Of a stretch of 64,000 nucleotides of DNA, positions 26,101 to 32,026 are shown one piece after another; position 1 is the first letter of the stretch, and each line of letters opens with the position of its first letter. The stretch is taken from positions 746,501-810,500 of the forward strand of contig NZ_CP072347.1 in the NCBI RefSeq assembly GCF_018127925.1, given 5' to 3'. Made by a program: the position numbers and the translations under genes. Source of the stretch: Prevotella melaninogenica. GTDB lineage: Bacteria; Bacteroidota; Bacteroidia; Bacteroidales; Bacteroidaceae. The notes beneath the pieces are model-generated. The model saw only the letters and a program-made list of their open reading frames with translations, did no database searches and was not told the origin of the DNA.

Positions 26101-26514
26101 CGTTTAGGTGGTGTCTGCGTGTCACAGACCCAAGCTTTCATGGATTCGTATGGTGTTTCAAGGAAGACTGCAGAACTGAGAAACAATGGTGGTGTTGCCG
26201 TTGGCAATCAGTTGGTTTCTACGGAGAAGTATTATACAGTCGTTGGAGGAGAAACACCGATTTGGGATGAGTATGTCTACAAGGCTACTAACGCTCGAAT
26301 CAAAGAGCTTTATTTGGGTTATACCTTTGATAAACTGATTCGTGGCGCAAAGGTGTCTGTGGCTTTGACGGCAAGAAATCTCTTGATGCTATATTGTAAG
26401 GCACCTTTTGACCCCGAGGCAACTTCCTCAACCGATATTTATTATCAAGGATTTGATTATTTCATGCAGCCCAGTCAACGTTCGTTGGGCTTTAGTATCA
26501 ATGTAAAACTCTAA
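23176..26514 (+). CDS. SusC/RagA-family TonB-dependent receptor with STN signalling domain
   Basis: A 1112-residue outer-membrane receptor. In order: a signal peptide (to about residue 31, VSAQ), an STN domain (about 36-102) that signals to the FecR anti-sigma, a carboxypeptidase-regulatory-like domain (about 133-210, FNGQVQDVEGNPLIGATIMV), the TonB plug (about 225-360, with QPLYVVDGIPINN) and a 22-strand-type barrel ending in an aromatic C-terminus. It takes up a nutrient captured by the SusD-like partner 1 nt downstream, powered by TonB/ExbBD. The substrate is not readable from sequence and no degradative enzyme follows directly, though a glycan-degradation region begins about 4 kb downstream. 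Confidence 0.96.
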   Translation: MVIYGRLKVLLSLRTFMCAFLLMIGVHSVSAQVSLTTNQTDLKTVIQRIKSKTKYRFFYDDALGKQKVNAVSISNLPIDFVLNRLFENTGITYKIIDNIIYLKKEKLAIKNRYTNSTETTYQQRKREEPAVSTLYTFNGQVQDVEGNPLIGATIMVKGSSKVRAMSDLEGKFVLKSETPNPILIISCIGFDAIEKRIENRNNQLFVLKESPYELEAVFVTALGISRSGTALNYNVKQMDGDELNKVKTTNIANALGGRMAGISVNESAAGMGGAARVVMRGPKSLAQSNQPLYVVDGIPINNRSNDDVKGGIYSIQPGAEGISDINPDDIESVSVLSGAAAAALYGSAAAQGAVMIKTKSGRVGKTLVEFSTSTQFLSPFVLPDFQNEYSNRTNEMKSWGTKNASGTGGYTPKDFFRTGVNFTNNASLTAGTERNQVYLSLGSSTVSGIIPNNDFQRYNLTFKNVFTALEDRLRLTFSFKFVRENDKNMLAQGQYFNPLTSVYLFPRGENFNAIKEFETYDAVRNINLQNWNYGDDLKMQNPYWVTNRMLKTTKRNRYLTDLGVKYHLTNWLALEGRLRWDEAVNRLEDKRYASTLDIFAHSPYGYYSYCKINDRSFYADVMADVTKRWGALSLVANVGSAFSHTSYDVSGFQGGLKAPSNIFTPNGIDYNRVSGDNRPIFDITRHAIHSVLGSVELGWQERVYLTVTGRNDWDSSLSNTAQQSFFYPSVGMSTILSKMLKLPKFVDFLKFRTSWASVGSAISPNISSAWRYEYVPSTGTYHTVTYKFPDNFYPERTNSWEAGMTAHLFKEAMSVKFTLYQSDTKNQTFLRSITLGGAFNREYIQAGDVQNRGLELSIGYNKKWSNLRWSTNMTYSTNRNRVVRLLDNPNETLRQGGLNGCEVILTQGGTMGDLYTFTDFKRDIQGNILLNSDGQVMQMELASPKLVGSVLPKAQLGFSNNFSWKGIELGMLITARLGGVCVSQTQAFMDSYGVSRKTAELRNNGGVAVGNQLVSTEKYYTVVGGETPIWDEYVYKATNARIKELYLGYTFDKLIRGAKVSVALTARNLLMLYCKAPFDPEATSSTDIYYQGFDYFMQPSQRSLGFSINVKL

Positions 26515-26515
26515 G

Positions 26516-28051
26516 ATGATGATGTTTAGTAGAAAGATACTGTTTTTCTTCTTCTGTCTGCTGACAGTCTTTTCTTCCTGTACGGGTGAATTCGTTGATA
26601 TCAACCGACCAGGCAGTAAACTATCGCCAGAGGAGTTGAAGCGCGATAACTATGCTGTCGGTTCATTCTTGATTCAGATGCAGGGGATAGCTTTCCCAGA
26701 GCAGGAGAATGCCTATCAAACAATGATAGACTTTGTTGGTAATTATCTTGGACGTTATACAACCTACACCAAGGAGTTACCTAAGAATCATACACTTTTC
26801 AATGCAAGTAATGCCTGGTGTGCTTGGCCAGCATCTTATGCCCCTCCAATGGTGTCTGCTTTTAATGAGGTTGTCAAACTGAATGGTAAGGGGAATGTTT
26901 CTTATGCGTGGGCATTGATTCTGCGTGCGCAGGCCTTCTTGCGTTTTACGGATATCTACGGACCTTTCCCACTCAGTATGAATGCAGATAATACGGTGGT
27001 TTACACGTCTCAGAGAGATATCTATTTACAGCTGATAAAGGACCTAAATGAGGCTACTGCTTACATCTCATCTGACACGCATCTTGCTAAGGATATGATT
27101 GCTTTTGCACCATACGATCTCGTATATAAAGGTGACTTCAATAAGTGGCGTAAGTTTGCTAATTCACTTAAACTGCGCATTGCCGTGCGTATCAGTAATG
27201 TAGAACCAACGTTGGCACGCTCGTTGGCTGAACAAGCGGTGAGAGATGGCGTGATAGAAGGGAATGATGATAACTGTGCGGTCCGTTATAATAAGTCGGG
27301 TTTATGGACAACAGCTGTTTCATGGGGTGACAGTCGTGTCTGTGCTGATATTGAAAGTTATATGACGGGATATAAAGACCCACGCATGAGCATGTATTTC
27401 CTACAGCCGATGACGGCAGGACAGCGTAAATATATTGGCTGTCGGGCTGGAGCAGCGATAGGGAGTAATATTGTTGCTAAGCGTCTTTATTCAACAGTCA
27501 ATGTGCAAGAAACGACACCAAGTTTATGGCTTACTGCTTCGGAAATGGCATTTTGTAAGGCGGAAGGCGTCTTGCGTGGTTGGAATATGGGTGGTGGTAC
27601 TGCCAAGGAGTATTATGAACGAGGCGTAACATTGTCTTTCAATCAATGGGGAGCAGATGGTGTTGTAAACTATTTGTTGGATGACACCTCGACAGAAGCT
27701 AACTATGCAGATGCTTTAGGTGGCTTTGGTGGAGCGGCTGCAAAGGCTTCTACGATTACTATTAAATGGGATGACAATGCCTCTATGGATGAGAAAATGG
27801 AGCGATTGATTACACAGAAGTGGATAGCTTTGTTCCCAAATGGACAGGAAGCATGGAACGAGATTCGGCGTACGGGTTATCCGCGCATCTTCTCCGTACC
27901 ACAAGCAACAAATGGTTATACGTTGTTGACACCTAATAGAATACCTTTTGATAAGAATCAACAGATTTATAATCGCAGTAATTACGATAAGGCTGTCGAA
28001 CTTTTAGGTGGTCCTGATGATTACGCTACTCCAATGTGGTGGCAGAGATAG
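26516..28051 (+). CDS. SusD/RagB-family nutrient-binding lipoprotein
   Basis: A 511-residue surface lipoprotein (hydrophobic signal, lipobox FSSC near residue 21) that caps the SusC-like channel and binds its substrate. Helical TPR-like segments with LILRAQAFLRFTDIYGPFPL and the C-terminal motif EAWNEIRRTGYPRI mark the SusD-like subgroup often annotated SusD_2. It begins 1 nt after the receptor stop; three consecutive ATG codons at the start leave the exact initiator open. No terminator is obvious. The next gene region, from 28291, has its own promoter. Confidence 0.94.
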   Translation: MMMFSRKILFFFFCLLTVFSSCTGEFVDINRPGSKLSPEELKRDNYAVGSFLIQMQGIAFPEQENAYQTMIDFVGNYLGRYTTYTKELPKNHTLFNASNAWCAWPASYAPPMVSAFNEVVKLNGKGNVSYAWALILRAQAFLRFTDIYGPFPLSMNADNTVVYTSQRDIYLQLIKDLNEATAYISSDTHLAKDMIAFAPYDLVYKGDFNKWRKFANSLKLRIAVRISNVEPTLARSLAEQAVRDGVIEGNDDNCAVRYNKSGLWTTAVSWGDSRVCADIESYMTGYKDPRMSMYFLQPMTAGQRKYIGCRAGAAIGSNIVAKRLYSTVNVQETTPSLWLTASEMAFCKAEGVLRGWNMGGGTAKEYYERGVTLSFNQWGADGVVNYLLDDTSTEANYADALGGFGGAAAKASTITIKWDDNASMDEKMERLITQKWIALFPNGQEAWNEIRRTGYPRIFSVPQATNGYTLLTPNRIPFDKNQQIYNRSNYDKAVELLGGPDDYATPMWWQR

Positions 28052-28290
28052 AATGTTCTCTTTCGCCCACCTTCAAAATATTAGTCCAATAAGATAAAGA
28101 CTGAAGGATGTAAAAAGACGAATTATCGTTTTAAACTAAAGGCGAAGATACAAAGAAAAGATAACGAACTTAGCCCTCATTATTCAAGCCCTCTGCAAAG
28201 ATATTTGCTATTTAATAAGGTAACGTAGAGCAAGAAAAGACAAATGTTTTATTTTTTTTCTATTTTCTTGTTTGTTTCATATATTCTCAC

Positions 28291-28298
28291 TACCTTTG
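28291..28298 (+). promoter_or_regulatory. -7 promoter element of CT-repeat cassette 1
   Basis: TACCTTTG with TTG/TTTG words 16-20 bp upstream. The same TACCTTTG followed by CG/TCGCC occurs at the equivalent place in cassette 2 (44864-44871). Confidence 0.6.
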
Positions 28299-28332
28299 CG
28301 CCCAGTTAAATTAAAATTAACTCGTAATAACA

Positions 28333-28521
28333 ATGAGCGTCATAAAGAATATTAATTCAGCAAAAGTTTGCACCTTAGGAAATAAAGGTGTAGGCTCTAT
28401 TTGTGCTGCATTAGATTCTTTAACGAAGAAAGACAGAAAAAATAGTGCAAATTATTTGGTAGTTCCAAATAATTTTGTACTCTCTCTCTCTCTCTCTCTC
28501 TCTCTAGTAGAGCAGGCGTAA
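28333..28521 (+). CDS. CT-repeat leader ORF, cassette 1 (candidate phase-variable)
   Basis: A 62-codon frame that enters a (CT)13 tract as alternating Ser-Leu codons and stops 15 nt after it. The part before the tract (NYLVVPNNFVLSLSL) is matched by cassette 2 (DYLVVSNNLLLSLSL) at protein level. In a second frame, sequence downstream of the tract stays open to 28799; loss of one CT unit or gain of two would join the frames into a product of about 155 residues. It may be a regulatory leader peptide, a contingency switch or a small protein. Expression is not proven. The promoter lies 35 nt upstream. Confidence 0.45.
   Translation: MSVIKNINSAKVCTLGNKGVGSICAALDSLTKKDRKNSANYLVVPNNFVLSLSLSLSLVEQA
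28449..28475 (+). promoter_or_regulatory. 11-bp hairpin directly before the CT tract
   Basis: AAATTATTTGG-TAGTT-CCAAATAATTT is a perfect stem-loop ending 4 nt before the CT repeat. Cassette 2 keeps an 8-bp version at 44700-44722. Confidence 0.6.
28480..28505 (+). repeat. (CT)13 microsatellite, cassette 1
   Basis: Twenty-six uninterrupted nucleotides of CT inside the leader frame. Each unit gained or lost shifts the reading frame. Confidence 0.95.
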
Positions 28522-28891
28522 CTACTTTTATTTTCTTTCACGCATACGCGCGCGAGGTGAATCGCGTACAAACGAGTAAACAAAGGACTTTCCGTAAGTT
28601 TCCTTTGTTATTTTTTGTGCTTGTTTCTGAACTGTCTAAAGAGCAGAATAAGGAAACCCTAACCACTGATTTTACCGCAAAAGATAATTGTAATTCTCTA
28701 GTAATAGTTTGTTTTCTCTCGTTGATTTCTCGGGTAGGCAGCAGTGATATGCTGTCTGCCTGTAGGGATGGGGAACGAACAAATAAGAGAACTATATAAT
28801 GAAATGAGTTCATCAGGATAGATAATAAAAGGTGTGCAACAAAGTCACATAGAGAGTAGATAACAACTATTTTTAATCAAATCAAAAAGCA
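28522..28891 (+). other. leader region between the CT-repeat ORF and the WED peptide gene
   Basis: It begins with GTAGAGCAGGCG and a CACGC...GCGCGCGAGG block, both shared with cassette 2. One frame is open from before the CT tract to 28799 and includes a hydrophobic segment (KFPLLFFVLVSEL). A hairpin (GGCAGCAG...CTGTCTGCC) lies near 28735-28762. I see no separate gene. Confidence 0.5.
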
Positions 28892-29104
28892 ATGAGAAAG
28901 AAACAAGAAAAGAAGAATTATTCTGCACCAAGTTGCATGATAGTTCAAGTAAATGAAATCACAAATTTAATGGCGGGTTCTCCGTTTAATGGTCAGCATA
29001 ACCCAGCAACTCCTGGAGGAACCATTAGTAGTGCTAAGCAAGCACCAGCATGGCAGGTAGTAGGCGATGAAAATGAAGGAGAATCTTCCGCTTGGGAAGA
29101 CTAA
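28892..29104 (+). CDS. small peptide of the WED family, cassette 1
   Basis: A 70-residue peptide with a Lys-rich N-terminus, no signal peptide, and the C-terminal order QHNPATPGG, SSAKQ, W, GE, WED-stop. The paralogue at 44280-44480 keeps QHNPG, G, SSAKQ, W, W and the terminal WED although the N-terminal halves have diverged, so selection seems to act on the C-terminal half. It is followed after 45 nt by the lipoprotein gene and is surely on the same transcript. Short basic peptides with an LMAGSP-like motif are frequent in Prevotella; their function is unknown to me. Confidence 0.7.
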   Translation: MRKKQEKKNYSAPSCMIVQVNEITNLMAGSPFNGQHNPATPGGTISSAKQAPAWQVVGDENEGESSAWED

Positions 29105-29149
29105 CAGAGAGTTATTAACAAAGAGAACAAAGTAAAAATCAAGAAAACA

Positions 29150-30703
29150 ATGAAACGACATTTATTTATCACACGATTAGTGTCTTTGGCTGTCGTGTTT
29201 GGTTTAACACTAGCTTTTGCCTCTTGTGCGAATGATGATTTAGCACAGAACGGCAAGACCTCCATTGACGATAAAGGGTTAACCGCATTCAGCACTGGCG
29301 AACCTGCAACACGCACAACCATGGAGGCAGATGGTACATTTTATTGGGAAGCAGGCGATAAGATTTGGGTAAAGGATGATAGCGGTAATTGGCAGCAAAG
29401 TAGTAACTCGCCAACGGGCAAGACAGCCTCTTTCAAGTTCTTAATGCCTGGTAAGTACACCGCCAAATCTTCATACGAAGTGTACTATCCTGGTAAGAAC
29501 GGTAACAAGGATAAGGTAACCATCTCTGCGAATCAAACGCAAACAGAGCCAAACACCACCGCCCACTTTGGCGCATCAGGTGATTGCGGTATAGCTAAGG
29601 CAACACGTAACGCTACGACCCACGAGTTCGAGTTCGCACTCGACCACAAGGCAGCTTATCTTGTTTTTAAGCCTTATACAAACGATGGCGTTTTAAGTAA
29701 TTGCTATCTTACGAAAATAGAAGTAACATCAGATAACGATATTACAGATACCTATACCCTTGACCCAACGGCAGCAACTGGCACTGGTGCATTGACAGGT
29801 ACAGGTAACGGAAAGCAGATTGTGCTTGAAACCAAGGGTAGTGGTGCTTATCCTAATGGCTTCCCCTTGACAAACACTTCTGCTAGCCTAACAACCAATG
29901 GTGCTTACATGGTTATCAAGCCAGGTACACACACTTTAAGAATCCGTTACTGGGTAAAGGACGTAGCAACGCAAGTAGAGGGGACCATTACCAAGATTAT
30001 TCCTTCTCATACCTTTGCAAAGAATGAATATGTCAACATGGAAGCAGATCTACAAGTTAAGAATTACGACGGCGACCATTATTATATGTGGGATGCGCAG
30101 CAGCAATATTGGTACGGTTACGAATGGACAAAGAACTTGGGAGCAGGCGTAGGCCAGCCAACGGTTATGTCACCGGCAGCCAATCCAAATTACCCCAAGA
30201 GCAACACAGACCCTCGTTACTTCCACGAGGGTAGCGGTGGGTTTCAAGCAAGCAATAGTTGCTCAACTCTCCCTAACGTGAACGAGATGACGTGGTACGC
30301 AGCCAAAGGCGATCCCCGTTGGGACAAAGACGAGTTATGGACAACTATGGGTCACTTATATAAAGGTGGTATGTGGTTTAAGAAGAAGGCGAATATAAGC
30401 GGATTTGACGCTAACAAAGCTGTAGACGGAAGCGATTGGCGAACAAATTTCCGTGGAAACAGCTGGTCTGTATCTCAGACTCTCCCCGATGCTGCTGACG
30501 CAAACAATTACTTCTACCTGCCCGCCTTGGGTTACTACCAGTCTGGTCAGCTGTACGGCGTTGGCTACCGCAGCTGCTATTGGTCGTCAAGTGCTGACCC
30601 ATGGAACAGTAGCGACGCGTACAACCTGAACTTCAACAGTGGTCACGTCTACGTGAACAACAGCAGCCGCTACCTCGGGTTCAGGGCGGAGGCGCTTCAG
30701 TAG
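29150..30703 (+). CDS. fimbrillin-like lipoprotein with C-terminal FISUMP/C-lectin-like domain, cassette 1
   Basis: A 517-residue lipoprotein: signal peptide with lipobox FASC (Cys26), a fimbrillin-type N-terminal domain (ATRTTMEADGTFYWEAGDKI at 53-72, then repeated beta segments to about 300) and a C-terminal domain from about 385 with WTTMGHLYKGG, YFYLPALGY, YWSSS, AYNLNFNSG and RYLGFRAEAL, typical of FISUMP or formylglycine-enzyme/C-lectin folds. It should be surface-exposed. The last 160 nt are about 58% GC by my count and rich in AAC/NNC codons, unlike the rest of the gene and unlike its paralogue at 42584, which resembles the variable region of a retroelement-diversified protein. Confidence 0.85.
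   Translation: MKRHLFITRLVSLAVVFGLTLAFASCANDDLAQNGKTSIDDKGLTAFSTGEPATRTTMEADGTFYWEAGDKIWVKDDSGNWQQSSNSPTGKTASFKFLMPGKYTAKSSYEVYYPGKNGNKDKVTISANQTQTEPNTTAHFGASGDCGIAKATRNATTHEFEFALDHKAAYLVFKPYTNDGVLSNCYLTKIEVTSDNDITDTYTLDPTAATGTGALTGTGNGKQIVLETKGSGAYPNGFPLTNTSASLTTNGAYMVIKPGTHTLRIRYWVKDVATQVEGTITKIIPSHTFAKNEYVNMEADLQVKNYDGDHYYMWDAQQQYWYGYEWTKNLGAGVGQPTVMSPAANPNYPKSNTDPRYFHEGSGGFQASNSCSTLPNVNEMTWYAAKGDPRWDKDELWTTMGHLYKGGMWFKKKANISGFDANKAVDGSDWRTNFRGNSWSVSQTLPDAADANNYFYLPALGYYQSGQLYGVGYRSCYWSSSADPWNSSDAYNLNFNSGHVYVNNSSRYLGFRAEALQ
30541..30703 (+). other. AAC-rich, GC-rich 3' segment resembling a DGR variable region
   Basis: Codons cluster as AAC or single/double changes from AAC at the adenines (AGC, TAC, CAC, CTC) within an otherwise GC-rich frame (AACTTCAACAGTGG, GTGAACAACAGCAGC), ending in an adenine-poor block before the stop. 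No reverse transcriptase or template repeat is in the window. Confidence 0.4.
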
Positions 30704-30744
30704 TTCTCGCGATTGCCCCTTTACAGGTGTCGCCCTCTAAGAAA

Positions 30745-30960
30745 CCCCACCCCGACCCTCCCCAAAGGGGCTACTCTTTATACACATCTCAATTAACTTA
30801 AAATTTGTGATAAGAATTATATTGTATAATACTGAAATCATTGATTTTTAGTAATTAAATCTCTTAAATTCTGTTTATATCGCACTCTTTTATTAAAAGA
30901 TTTTTTGTTAAACAGAGATGTGTATAAAGAGTAGCCCCAAAGGGGAGGGAGTGCCTAATG
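30745..30960. repeat. CCCCTCC palindrome-family repeat, interrupted by a MITE
   Basis: Flanks 30745-30770 and 30935-30960, joined with one target duplication removed, read ACCCCACCCCGACCCTCCCC, AAA, GGGGAGGGAGTGCC. This has a perfect palindrome at its centre and matches, base for base over much of its length, the repeat inside the Nfn-like gene at 54901-54945 (reverse strand). Confidence 0.65.
30771..30934. mobile_element. 164-bp MITE with IS4/Tn5-like ends
   Basis: Perfect 20-bp terminal inverted repeats: CTACTCTTTATACACATCTC at 30771-30790 and its reverse complement at 30915-30934. An 11-bp direct repeat, CCCCAAAGGGG, flanks it (30760-30770 and 30935-30945). The ends resemble those of IS50/Tn5 (CTGACTCTTATACACA). 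The interior is AT-rich and non-coding. It depends on a transposase elsewhere. Confidence 0.75.
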
Positions 30961-30974
30961 GACAGGATTTCTGC

Positions 30975-31180
30975 TGAATGCGTATTCCGTTGCTGCGCTC
31001 ACCGTATCTACGTGTTGGCGGATGCGTATTTAGCTACTCGTAGATACGCATTGCGCAGCCGTTAGATGCGTATCTAGCAGCGGCGCTCACCGCATTCAGC
31101 AGCGGCGCTCACCGCATTCAGCAGCAGCGCTCACCGCATCTAACGGCACGTAGATACGCATTGCGCAGCAAGGGGATACG
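30975..31180. repeat. GC-rich repeat block with three 22-bp tandem units
   Basis: Units 31077-31098, 31099-31120 (identical, GCAGCGGCGCTCACCGCATT+CA) and 31121-31142 (variant). GTAGATACGCATTGCGCAGC occurs at 31040-31059 and 31150-31169, and diverged words precede at 30980-31030. No open frame of note. Confidence 0.75.
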
Positions 31181-31353
31181 TATCTGGCAGGAAGAGGATA
31201 CTGAAAGGAGGAAAGAAGAAACGATGAAAGGGAGGAAATAAACCAAGAAAATAGAATGGGGCAGCATGAAGATGTATGAAGAAAGCTGCAGAGGCGTGCT
31301 GCCCTACGCTATGATAATAAGAATCTAATGTATAACTTTAAACACGAAGAATT

Positions 31354-31794
31354 ATGAAAATTCGTTTAGTACCAAAGAAAAATCCGCAGAAGCGGGAAGA
31401 AGTAAAGTTTTATGCTAACCCTGTTAACCTTGGGCATAAGTCGCTCGACGATATTGCGCGTGACATTGCGGGGCGTTCGTCCTTGACACGTGGTGATGTG
31501 TCGAACGTGTTGTATAACTTTATCGATTGCTTGCCCCATTATCTCCGTGATGGTTTCAGCATTCAGTTGGGCGAGTTTGGCTCGATGCGTGTCACACTGT
31601 CAAGCAAAGGGGCAGAAACTGAAAAAGCTTTTAAGACTGAGACGATTAAGCCGCGTGTGGTCTTCACACCCGGAACAGAATTGAAGCGTGAGCTTTCTGC
31701 AAACTCCTACGAATCGGTGAGAAAGACAGAAGAGGCAGGGAAAGAGAAAAAGGAAAAGAAAGAAGAAAATGGACCTGTACCAGACACCGTCTAA
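31354..31794 (+). CDS. HU-related DNA-binding protein
   Basis: A 146-residue protein of the Bacteroidetes HU-like group (histone-like, longer than classical HU). The N-terminal leader is followed by the HU dimer core (LDDIARDIAGRSSLTRGDVSNVLYNFIDCLPHYL, about residues 31-64) and the beta-arm region (GFSIQLGEFGSMRV to PRVVFTPG). The C-terminal 25 residues form a Lys/Glu-rich tail. It is expected to bend or coat DNA. It stands alone between the GC-rich repeat block and a terminator; I see no partner. Such paralogues are often next to surface or mobile loci, which fits here. Confidence 0.9.
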   Translation: MKIRLVPKKNPQKREEVKFYANPVNLGHKSLDDIARDIAGRSSLTRGDVSNVLYNFIDCLPHYLRDGFSIQLGEFGSMRVTLSSKGAETEKAFKTETIKPRVVFTPGTELKRELSANSYESVRKTEEAGKEKKEKKEENGPVPDTV

Positions 31795-31955
31795 CCCTCA
31801 CTAAATGCGAAAGTTTTGGGGTTAACAGAACAGATTTGAAAACAAACTCGGTTTTGAAAGATTCTGAATTAATTTTTATTCATGTTTTTAGAGATATGCC
31901 CTTGATGTGATATCAATAGCAATACTTTTTAATTTATTAATTTAATTTTCGTTTT

Positions 31956-31998
31956 CTTGCCCCTGTCACCACTCTTGGTGTAATGGGGCAAGTTTTTT
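31956..31998 (+). terminator. Rho-independent terminator, possibly bidirectional
   Basis: CTTGCCCC...GGGGCAAG with an inner CACCA/TGGTG pairing and TTTTTT after it. Lies between the convergent HU-like and GH123 genes. Confidence 0.8.
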
Positions 31999-32026
31999 GT
32001 TTACAATTATCATCAACGTGTAAAGT

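Noticed and set aside
28557-28799. independent 80-codon gene (GTG start)
   Set aside because: No promoter or start region of its own; the frame is better read as the alternative extension of the CT-repeat leader, and the composition does not suggest a separate protein.
30771-30934. Nextera/Tn5 adapter contamination
   Set aside because: The ends differ from the mosaic end at several positions, occur in inverted pairs with AT-rich genomic sequence between them, and are flanked by a direct repeat.
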